Positions 9,377-17,500 of a DNA stretch of 64,000 bases are shown piece after piece. The stretch spans positions 62,001 to 126,000 of the forward strand of contig JBDRUT010000002.1 of NCBI GenBank assembly GCA_039801465.1, read 5' to 3'. Numbering within the stretch: the stretch's first letter is position 1; each line of letters starts with the position of its first letter. A program made the translations under genes and the position numbers. Under the pieces are notes generated by a model, which was not told where the DNA came from, did no database searches, and saw only the letters and a list, made by a program, of their open reading frames with translations. The stretch is from JAOABV01 sp039801465. GTDB taxonomy: Bacteria; Hydrothermota; Tepidihabitantia; Tepidihabitantales; CAIPLT01.

Positions 9377-9396
9377 AACTTAAAACAATTATTTTC

Positions 9397-9456
9397 TTCA
9401 GACCACCAAGCGTGGTATTGTATTGAAACCAGAGACACTGCCAGCAATTGAAAGAT
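9397..9456 (+). pseudogene. Relic of a second lpxA 3' end
   Basis: Bases 9397-9440 match 9321-9364 in lpxA at 37 of 44 positions. In the lpxA frame they read QTTKRGIVLKPETL, then PAIER and a stop at 9456, against QTSKRGIVLKPEIL in lpxA. Five of the seven changed codons are synonymous, so the fragment diverged as part of a working gene before it became a stub. Its stop overlaps the folC start. It has no start codon. Confidence 0.65.
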
Positions 9457-10752
9457 AATATATTTACTGCATATAAGTTTTTAGACTCGTTAATCAATTA
9501 TGAACGTAAGGTCTCACCCTATTATGATTTTAAGTTAGATAAATTCATTAACTTCTTAAATTCCATCGGTAATCCCCAAGCAAAATTATCAAATGTGATT
9601 ATCGTTGCCGGCACAAAAGGTAAAGGTTCAACTGCAACTTTTATTGAAAGTGCACTTAGAAGTTGTGGCTTAAAAACCGGGTTATACACATCACCCCATA
9701 TCCTTTCAGTTAACGAAAGAATCAAATTTTGCGGAAAAGATATTCCGGAAAAAGATTTTGTCCGATTAGTTAAAAAAATTTGTCGCCGAGCAAAAAAGTT
9801 TAACATCACATTCTTTGAAGCAATCACCGCAATCGCGTTTCTCTATTTTCAAGAGAAAAAACCTGACTATGTTATCTTAGAAGTTGGATTAGGTGGCAGA
9901 TTAGATGCGACCAATGTCATAAAACCGTTGGTATCAGTAATAACCCGAATCGGTTATGACCATACTAATATCTTAGGAAAAACCCTTGGCAAGATTGCTT
10001 ATGAAAAATCCGGAATTATTCATCCTGAAAGTTATGTTGTCTTGTCAGCACAAAGACCTTCAGCATTAAAAGTTTTACTTAAGAAAATTAAAGAAAATAG
10101 ATGCTCGTATTCTCAGGCCGATAAAGAGATTAAGATTACTAATATTAAATCCAACTTATCTGGTTCAAGTTTTATTGTTAAACATCAAGAGAAAAGACTA
10201 AAATATCAGATTAGATTAGTTGGCAGACATCAGATTGAAAATGTTCAGACCGCATTAAGTGTTTTGAATTATCTAAAAACACGGGATTTAAGAATTACTG
10301 ATACGGGTATTAGAAATGGTTTGCGGGATGCCCAAATATCATGTCGGATTCAGATTATCTCAAAAAAACCTTTAACTATTATTGATGGTGCCCATAATCC
10401 AGAATCAATCCAAGCATTAGTTGATGTGGTTAAAGATATTATCAAGAAAAAAGCAATATTTATTTTTGGTGCTTCGCAAGGCAAACTAATAAAAGATATG
10501 CTGAAAAAGATAATACCCATAGCCCAAAGTATAATCTTAACCCAATCGCAAAATCCTCGACACATCTCAGTATGTGAACTCGCCAAAGTAATAAAGCAAT
10601 ATAACCTACCTTACACGATAACCTTCAATGTAAATTCAGCAATTCAACAAGCATTACAAAAGAAAACTATGCATCCAATAATAATTACTGGTTCATTTTA
10701 TGTTGCTGGTGAAGCATACGAGTATTTACAATCTATCCAGAAAAAATTTTGA
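9448..10752 (+). CDS. folC: Bifunctional folylpolyglutamate synthase/dihydrofolate synthase
   Basis: FolC adds glutamate to dihydropteroate or folate in the cytoplasm. This 434-residue Mur-ligase-type protein has the P-loop AGTKGKGSTATF near residue 55, then LYTSPHILSVNERI, the EVGLGGRLDATN segment, the YDHTNILGKTLGKIAYEKSGI segment, and the C-terminal ligase domain with IIDGAHNPESIQAL. The start is a TTG lying inside the lpxA relic, and no ATG fits the expected N-terminus. No Shine-Dalgarno is visible, so translation may depend on upstream translation. Confidence 0.92.
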   Translation: MKDNIFTAYKFLDSLINYERKVSPYYDFKLDKFINFLNSIGNPQAKLSNVIIVAGTKGKGSTATFIESALRSCGLKTGLYTSPHILSVNERIKFCGKDIPEKDFVRLVKKICRRAKKFNITFFEAITAIAFLYFQEKKPDYVILEVGLGGRLDATNVIKPLVSVITRIGYDHTNILGKTLGKIAYEKSGIIHPESYVVLSAQRPSALKVLLKKIKENRCSYSQADKEIKITNIKSNLSGSSFIVKHQEKRLKYQIRLVGRHQIENVQTALSVLNYLKTRDLRITDTGIRNGLRDAQISCRIQIISKKPLTIIDGAHNPESIQALVDVVKDIIKKKAIFIFGASQGKLIKDMLKKIIPIAQSIILTQSQNPRHISVCELAKVIKQYNLPYTITFNVNSAIQQALQKKTMHPIIITGSFYVAGEAYEYLQSIQKKF

Positions 10753-10825
10753 GAAAACAGTTTTGACATCTAATAGGTTTATAATTTAAGTCATAAGTAA
10801 CTATCCCAAGCAGCAAAAATAATTA

Positions 10826-10900
10826 ACTTTTGAACTTTTCTTTATTTGAACCTTGAACCGTTGAACTTTTTAACTTTTGAACCTTTGAACTTTAGACCGT
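10826..10900 (+). repeat. Short GAACTTTT/TTGAACC repeat cluster
   Basis: The octamer TTGAACTT and variants (TTGAACC, TGAACTTTT) recur about eight times. The same words appear inverted at 11103-11165 and sporadically near 39030 and 39200. They behave like a genome-wide simple spacer repeat rather than part of a gene. Confidence 0.6.
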
Positions 10901-10912
10901 GCCTTATTTAGA

Positions 10913-10963
10913 CCCTGAATTAAATTGATGTCGTTTCACTCCATCTACGCTTCGCGTTTCAGG
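10913..10963 (+). repeat. Dispersed 51-bp repeat with CCCTGAA/TTTCAGG ends, copy 1
   Basis: This matches 39134-39185 closely, including the identical core TCGTTTCACTCCATCTACGC. Ends CCCTGAA and TTTCAGG are inverted repeats of each other, so the RNA or DNA could fold end to end. Similarity continues to TGTGTCACTTTTGAA at 10973-10987. Confidence 0.75.
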
Positions 10964-11219
10964 AAGACACTGTGTGTCACTTTTGAACCTTTGAACTTTT
11001 CATTTTTTGCCCACCCTTGACAAAGAAAAATTAACCTACCTAAAAATTTTTTCCCCAAAATGCCATTTTTTTGCGTCTTAGCATTATAGATGACAATAAA
11101 TAAAAGTTCAGAGATTAAAAAGTTTAAAAGTTCAAAAGTTAACAAAGATAAAAGTTATAAAGTTGAAATGTCAATCCGGCAAGAAAGACAACTGTTAATT
11201 GAAGTCCTTAATGCGATAC

Positions 11220-11473
11220 TCGATTTATTTTCATAGACTTAAAGACAATGATACCGGATAATCATCGCAGGATAGAATATTTAAGTGATTTATGCTCAAA
11301 TGCTTAAAGACAATGATGTCTGATAATTATGGCAAGACAAAATATTTAATTGATTTATTTCCAAAGACTTAAAGATAATGATGCCTGATAATTATCTTTC
11401 TAATTATGTGCAGGATATGATATTTAATTGGTTTATTCTCAAAGGCTTAAAGATAATGATGTGGTATATTGAA
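11220..11473 (+). repeat. Tandem degenerate 65-bp repeat, about 3.5 units
   Basis: Units begin near 11220, 11285, 11350 and 11429. Each carries GATTTATT, then AGGCTTAAAGAYAATGAT-like sequence, then GATAATTAT and an ATATTTAA end. The third unit has about 14 extra bases. There are no unique spacers, so it is not a CRISPR array. It lies 120 bases before the initiator-like gene and could be iteron-like or a decayed satellite. Confidence 0.7.
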
Positions 11474-11594
11474 TATCCCGATTATGGCTGGTGTGAATCT
11501 TTATTTCAAAGGTATGATTTCTGAAACCGAGAAAATGTTAAAAATGATTTGTTGGGTTTTCTTTATCTCTTTTTCTGTTTGGGTTTAAGCGATA

Positions 11595-12278
11595 ATGAAA
11601 TACACGATTACCATCAATCAACTTGGCATCTTATATGCCGGGCTGATTTTCGAGACTGATTTAATTGATTGGGCAATTGTCGATTACTTGAAAGACTTTA
11701 TCTATTACAAACAGAGTAAAAGGGTCATTTATCAAGGTGAAGAATATATCTGGCTCAATTACAAACACTTAATGTCAAGTATGCCATTAATCCATTTGCC
11801 GGATAAAAGGACTTTATGGCGTCGGATTTCTAAATTGAGAAGATTAGGTCTTATTAAGACACTTAAGACCAAGGATAATACACTCTATTACACATTCACT
11901 GACCGATTAGTTGACATCTGTTTTAGCAAAAAATCACACATTAAGCGCTTAAAAGACAAAGGCCCTGTGTCCAATATGGATACAGGACCTGTGTCCATTA
12001 TGGATACAGGGGGTGTGTCCAATATGGACACAGCACAATATATAACTAAATATCAATTAGAAACAAATAATCAATTAGTAACAAAGAATAATATTAATGA
12101 TATTTCTTTTTCTTTTTTTAAAGAACCTAATGATAAGATGATTAAAAGACAAAGAGAAGAATTTAATCCGACAGATGAGAAGAATATATCTTCTAAACAA
12201 CAGAGAAAAGAACTGAATCCAGAAAAAAGATCTCTTTCTTCTAAAAACAGAGAGAAGAACCTATTCCGATTCCAATGA
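11595..12278 (+). CDS. Winged-helix replication initiator-like protein (phage/mobile-element type)
   Basis: This is a 227-residue protein. Residues 1-115 resemble the winged-helix domain of phage and plasmid replisome organisers: ITINQLGILYAGLIFETDLIDW, then EEYIWLNYKHLMSSMPLI, RTLWRRISKLRRLGLI and DNTLYYTFTDRLVD. Residues 124-147 are three tandem octapeptides (GPVSNMDT, GPVSIMDT, GGVSNMDT) encoded by DNA palindromes. The remainder is lysine- and asparagine-rich and probably disordered. No helicase-loader or primase domain is seen. The gene is alone between repeats and bamA, and no phage structural genes are present. Family placement is from memory of similar proteins, so function is inferred. 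Confidence 0.55.
   Translation: MKYTITINQLGILYAGLIFETDLIDWAIVDYLKDFIYYKQSKRVIYQGEEYIWLNYKHLMSSMPLIHLPDKRTLWRRISKLRRLGLIKTLKTKDNTLYYTFTDRLVDICFSKKSHIKRLKDKGPVSNMDTGPVSIMDTGGVSNMDTAQYITKYQLETNNQLVTKNNINDISFSFFKEPNDKMIKRQREEFNPTDEKNISSKQQRKELNPEKRSLSSKNREKNLFRFQ
11964..12032 (+). repeat. Three 24-bp intragenic palindromic iterons (candidate origin)
   Basis: Copies at 11964-11986, 11988-12010 and 12013-12033 share the near-perfect palindrome TGTGTCCAATATGGACACA (consensus), spaced exactly 24 bp, so each unit adds eight residues to the protein. Directly after them, 12033-12140 is very AT-rich. In phage lambda the O protein gene contains its own iterons followed by an AT-rich unwinding region in the same arrangement. 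Confidence 0.7.
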
Positions 12279-12545
12279 ACTCAGATTTAAGCCGCACTCA
12301 ACCTAAAATGCTAAAACAGAAAGTACCAAACTCCAAATTAGAAAATCAAAAATGCAGAACCAGGACTGGTAAACACAAATGCCTTTAGAATATCTTAAGA
12401 AAGTTTTAATCCCAATTAGACTAAGACAATCTAATATTAAAAGAGAATGAAAAAATCGCTTGCGGTTTTGTATCTTGACTTATATGAACTTTTAAGTAAA
12501 AATTTTATAAAGCCTGAATTAATCGCGAAGATTAACTCAGAGAAT

Positions 12546-14582
12546 ATGTCTATGCGAAAAAAAATTATCTTGTTGGTCTCAGGACTCATAATCCTTGCCA
12601 ATCTCTATGCATCCGATACGGATTTCTATTTAGTCAAAAAAGAACCGCTTCGGTCACAAGAAGATTCACTGCCTTCCGAACCGTTTACAGTTGCGAAAAT
12701 TATCTTTCAGGGCAATAGTGCTTTCAAGCCCAAAATCTTAAATTCAATATTAGGGATTCGGCAAAAAGATTTGGTTTACAATTTAGTGCTTGAAAAAGCA
12801 ACCCAAAACTTAATTTCTTTCTATGTCCAACAAGGTTTTCAATATGTCAATATTAAAACTACTTATAAAACTACTGATAAAGGCATGGTAATTGTTTTTA
12901 ATATCAACGAAGGTCCCCGGATAAAGATTTCTAAAATCAATATCTTTTGGGTCAATCGTTTAATTCCCGCTGATACGAGTTTTTATTTAACCAATCGCGG
13001 TTCGCCTCAGTTAAAAGATAGTCTTAGAAATAAATTTTTGTTTAATGTGACCGACTTAAAAAAAGGCGCCTTCGACTCAAATGTTCTACGCACCCAATTA
13101 AAAATAAGAACCGGCGATTTTTTAATTGCGCAAAATGTCGCACAAAGCCGAGAGGCATTAACCCAATGGTATCAAAATAATGGCTATGCTTTTGTCAGTG
13201 TTGATTACGAGACCAAGATTGATAGTGTCAACGCCGAGGTGAGTTTTTATATTGACGAAGGTCCGCTCACCTATCTTAAAGAGATTAAAGTCCGAGGTAA
13301 TCAAAATGTCCGATTTCCGATTATTTTACGGACCGCCCAAATAAAAATCGGCGAGAAATATTCCCGAAAAAAAATCACAACTGCAGTTCAACGACTTTAT
13401 GGCACAAGACTTTTTGAACGAGTTGCATTTTCAATATCAGAATTTGACACTTCGCGTCTACTTCGACAACGCATTGATACTAACTTATCTGTTTCAGATT
13501 TATCTGATTCAGATAACAAGAAAACTTACACTTTAGTTGACAGCGTTACGCTTCGCTTTGATGTTTTAGAACAACCCGCACGAAGTATCGGTTTTGGTAT
13601 TGGTCTTCAGGCATCTCCCTTGAGACTGCTTTTATCAACTGAATGGGAACACTTGAATTTCTTATCTCGAGGACAAAACCTATTCTTCTCATTAGGATAC
13701 TCACCGACATTTGCTGAGGAATGGAGAACTGAATTAAAAAGCGCATATCGGATTTTTTATATTCTCGCTTTGCCGATTAATTTCTCATTTCAACCTTCTT
13801 TTAAATATGAAAAACGAAATATCGGTAATACTGATGCAGTTACTCTTATTGAAGAAACCAATCTTAATATTGAGACTGGTATTTCCCGTTATTTCGGACC
13901 CAATTTAGAATGTGGCACTTATCTTCGGTATCTTCGGATTTGGCTTGTGCCTATGTTGTCTGCGATAAACAAGAAATTAATAACTAATTCCCAAAATGTC
14001 TATCTCCGATATGATACCCGAGATAATCTCTTCACACCACAAAAAGGTATATTCTTTTCCACTAATCTGCAATTGGCTGGTAGTGTCTTTGCTGGTGATA
14101 ATGACTTTTATAAAACCCAAACTGAATTGGTCTTATTCAAATCATTTTTGACTAATTATGTGCTCGGTTTTAGAATAATGTCAGGTCTTGCTGTGCCTTA
14201 TGGTCGTTCTAAACAGATACCTTTTTATGATGCTTTTAATCTTGGCGGTAATAATGGTCTTCGTGGTTTTAATGAAAAAGCCCTGGGTCCGGATAGTATT
14301 GGTAAGGAGCGTTATGGTTCCGGAATTATCAATACAAATTTAGAACTACGAACTCGATATCAAAAGTTATTAGATTGGGTCTTATTTACTGATTGGGGTA
14401 GAGTTGACCATTATGAAAATATTCCGAGATTTGATTGGAATATGTTCTTTTATAGTGTTGGCACCGGGATTAGAATTAATACCAAAATTGGTCCAATAAG
14501 AATTGATTATGCCAAACGATTAAAATCTGCACCAATTAACGATTGGGGCAAAATCCATTTGGGACTGTTAAATGTCTTTTAG
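12546..14582 (+). CDS. bamA: Omp85-family outer membrane protein (BamA/TamA-like)
   Basis: The start at 12546 (or 12552) places a clear signal peptide, MRKKIILLVSGLIILANLYA, at the N-terminus; a start 99 bases earlier would bury it. Of 678 residues, about 40-115, 130-245 and 250-345 are three POTRA-like domains (AKIIFQGNSAF, ISKINIFWVN, LKEIKVRGNQNV), then a beta-barrel with GLRGFNEKALGP (Omp85 motif) and a terminal phenylalanine (HLGLLNVF). Such proteins insert outer membrane proteins. Each POTRA region carries a copy of the dispersed palindromic element, at the mature N-terminus or in a loop. It is followed 15 bases later by tamB, so it may be TamA rather than BamA. Confidence 0.85.
   Translation: MSMRKKIILLVSGLIILANLYASDTDFYLVKKEPLRSQEDSLPSEPFTVAKIIFQGNSAFKPKILNSILGIRQKDLVYNLVLEKATQNLISFYVQQGFQYVNIKTTYKTTDKGMVIVFNINEGPRIKISKINIFWVNRLIPADTSFYLTNRGSPQLKDSLRNKFLFNVTDLKKGAFDSNVLRTQLKIRTGDFLIAQNVAQSREALTQWYQNNGYAFVSVDYETKIDSVNAEVSFYIDEGPLTYLKEIKVRGNQNVRFPIILRTAQIKIGEKYSRKKITTAVQRLYGTRLFERVAFSISEFDTSRLLRQRIDTNLSVSDLSDSDNKKTYTLVDSVTLRFDVLEQPARSIGFGIGLQASPLRLLLSTEWEHLNFLSRGQNLFFSLGYSPTFAEEWRTELKSAYRIFYILALPINFSFQPSFKYEKRNIGNTDAVTLIEETNLNIETGISRYFGPNLECGTYLRYLRIWLVPMLSAINKKLITNSQNVYLRYDTRDNLFTPQKGIFFSTNLQLAGSVFAGDNDFYKTQTELVLFKSFLTNYVLGFRIMSGLAVPYGRSKQIPFYDAFNLGGNNGLRGFNEKALGPDSIGKERYGSGIINTNLELRTRYQKLLDWVLFTDWGRVDHYENIPRFDWNMFFYSVGTGIRINTKIGPIRIDYAKRLKSAPINDWGKIHLGLLNVF
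12611..12655 (+). repeat. Two-hairpin dispersed element, in frame in bamA
   Basis: Hairpin ATCCG-ata-CGGAT at 12611-12623, a 20-base A-rich spacer, then ACCG-ctt-CGGT at 12644-12654. It encodes SDTDFYLVKKEPLRS directly after the signal peptide. The copy in tamB at 17039 is the closest relative. Confidence 0.8.
12970..13005 (+). repeat. Degenerate copy of the two-hairpin element, in frame in bamA
   Basis: CTGATACGAGTTTTTATTTA aligns with the tamB copy CCGATACGGATTTTTATTTA, and CGCGGTTCG takes the place of the second hairpin. It reads ADTSFYLTNRGSP, the same frame as the other bamA copy, and lies in a loop of the second POTRA-like domain. Confidence 0.55.
13487..13514. repeat. Paired ATCTG/CAGAT hairpins, in frame in bamA
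   Basis: ATCTG-ttt-CAGAT (13487-13499) and ATCTG-att-CAGAT (13502-13514) follow each other and read as Ser-x-Ser-Asp in the frame used by the other copies. They sit between two strands of the third POTRA-like domain. ATCTGATACAGAT at 38804 differs by one base. Confidence 0.5.
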
Positions 14583-14597
14583 TTTCGCAAATAGCGT

Positions 14598-17500
14598 ATG
14601 AGATATAGCGTAAAGCGTATAGCGTATAGCGTAATCTGTCTTCTGGTTTTAGTCGGAATCATTGTCTTTAGAACCAGAATTAATAATTATCTTACATCGC
14701 AATCATTAAAACTTCTCAGCCGAGCCTTAAATATCCAAATCTCAGCCCAAAAAATTAAAGGCAGTATCTTTACTTCAATTGTCCTTTCTGATGTCAAGAT
14801 AAAATTTAGTAGTGGCGATTCTCTATCTGCACAGTCAATAAAATCAGAATATAATCTATTTTCAATTATATTTAGACATAAAAATCTGATTCGTAATCTA
14901 TTAATTGTCAAACCCAATGTCTATCTTGTATCCCACTTAAAAAAAGATGACCGCAGCGGTCTTGATTCTACCAATAAAGAAAAATCCGTTTCAGATGAAT
15001 CTCGCTCTATTTCCTATACCTTACCGATGTTTCTCTTTAATAAACTTGAAATTCAAAATGGCACGGTCTTTCAAAACGGTAAGATAATCTTAGATTCTTT
15101 CTCAATATTAACCAATTTGCGATTGCAGCCTAACTCAGCAAGCGCATCGGTCAATAGAGCGCATTTGTATTTGCCAAAAATACCGATAAAAATCCAAAAT
15201 TTTACTGGCAATATTAGTTTTCATAATAATACACTTTCGCTACACAATGTATCCATCAACACACCATCTTCAAGAATCCAATTCAATGCCATTGCCGATT
15301 TTCTTAATCGTTATTTAAGTTTAGATATTAAAGCCGGATATTATGATTTGACGGAAATTGCTAATCTCAAGGGAAATTTTGATATCAATGGTCAGATTGG
15401 TATATATTTTGATAAGGATAAGTGGAATTTATTAAAAATCCAAAGTAGTTTGAATTATCAATCCTTAAATCTTAAATTGCCTTATGTAGAGATTTCTGAT
15501 GGTCAGGGTAAAATTGAATTTGCTGACTCTGTTGCCAATATTTCTTGTATCACACCTGATTCATTAATTGTTAATGCCCAGTGCTTTTTTACTCTTCCCC
15601 GCCAAAATGAAATCTATCGTCCATTGACCGAAACGGTCTTCAATCAGATTAATAAAAATCTGTATCGGATATCATACCAAGGTAAAGTTTCATTCAATAA
15701 TTTTAACATTTCAATTAAGCCACCTGATACTAAAAATCAGCAAAATAAATCGGACCGAATTAAGTCAACTGATAATAAAAACCGGCAAAACAATTCAGAC
15801 TTAATTAAACCAACTGATACTAAAAATCAGCAAAACAAATTGGACCTAATATCTCGTCTTGATGGTATTATTAAATTCAACGGAACAGGTTTTGAGCAGA
15901 TTGAGTTTAATCTATCCGCTTCATCCCAAAAACCTGTAATTGAAAGTATCTCAGCAAAAGGAACCATTGTAAAAGGCAGACTCATGATTGAACGATTAAG
16001 AATTAAAGACCGCACGAGCATTCTCAACTCAGAACTCAAAACACTAGATTCAAAAGTCAGAATGCAAAAATGGATTTTTGAATTTAAGGATTTTTCTTTA
16101 TATCTTATTTCTGAAGTACTTCATCAAATCGGCATAGATAATTTTAATATTAAAGGATTTGTTAATGGTTTATGCCATCTGGAATTAATAGAGCAAAAAA
16201 TAAAAACTGATGGTGAGTTAAATGTACGCAAGGGATTTTTAACATTAAAAAAAGACAACCTTTCTGATATTGTTTATAGTATTGTTGATAATGAACAGGA
16301 TGCAACTTATAAAGAGCAAGAAAGACTATTCCATTATAGCCATCAGCCCGCAGCCAGTAACATTCTCACCTCTGACCTTCAAAATCTACCAAACCAGATT
16401 TATTTTAAATTTGAAAAATTAAAATTAAGATATAGCGTCTCTGACCTTCAAAATCTACCAGAACAGATTAATCTTTGTATTGAAAGTATTGTCTGGAGTG
16501 AAAATCGACTGTCACGATTCGATTTTATGCTGGCCAAAGAGAAGTTTCTCTTGAGCGCAAGGAATTGGACTAATAGCAAAGTTTCAAGCATTGAATCTTT
16601 AGATATAAATGGAGCGATTCAGAATACCAACTGGTCTAAAATCAAGTTTAATTTCAGACAGATTAATATTGACAATTTAATTGAGCATTTGAAAATAACT
16701 ACACAAAACTATTCGCTGGTCAACACTAAAGAATTTAGTATTGGGAAAAAAGACAAATCTTTCTATATCCAAGATTTTACCATTAAATTGGGCACAGGTA
16801 ATTTGTCCCTTGATTTGATAACTTATCCCCAACAGAAACCACAAATAAATTTTCGTGCCCAGCAAATTGATTTGCAAGACATTGGAAATCTAATTGCCAA
16901 GAAAACATCAACCCAAGGAATAGTCGATTTACAATTCACATCTCTTTCACGGTCAGAAAATAATATTAGTGCTAATCACTTGGGTTATTATATCTCTTTG
17001 TCCGGTAAGGAACTGAAAATACCTTTTGATTTATTCGCATCCGATACGGATTTTTATTTAATCAAAAAAAGACCGCTTCGGTCATCGGAAACAGACCTAA
17101 AACGCACAACTCAAAACGCAAAATTTATAGATAAAGGTATTTCCGCAATTGAAATTAAATATCTAAATGGCACTGCGATTTGGGAGGACACAAACTTTCA
17201 AATAAAAGAGTTAAAATTCGTTTATGACCAAGACACTTCATTGATTTCAGGTAAAATCAATCTTGCTCTTAATAATTCAACTGAGCATCAGATTGATTTA
17301 AATATTCTATTAAATGACCCAGGTGCTTGGGTATTTTTCTTTCTAAAGGATGTTCTAATCGTTCAACAAGCAAAAATCTCTGGTCAAGGCAAAATAACTG
17401 GAACGGTTAACCGACCTATATTCTCAGGAATAGTTAATGTCTCAGATGCGCGATTACTTATTAATACAACTCAAACTTTATGTCATAAAGTAAATGCACA

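Larger units (their letters stand above)
10753..11594. other. Repeat-rich non-coding region upstream of the initiator-like gene
   Basis: No convincing gene is seen in these 842 bases. They hold a cluster of GAACTTTT-type octamers (about 10826-10900), a dispersed palindrome-ended repeat (10913-10963), more of the same octamers in the opposite orientation as AAAAGTTC (about 11103-11165), and about 3.5 copies of a 65-bp tandem repeat (11220-11473). With the next gene this looks like an accessory insertion between folC and bamA. Confidence 0.6.

Noticed and set aside
11220..11473. Tandem 65-bp units that could be taken for a CRISPR array
   Set aside because: The units follow each other with no unique spacers, are not palindromic, and no cas gene is present.
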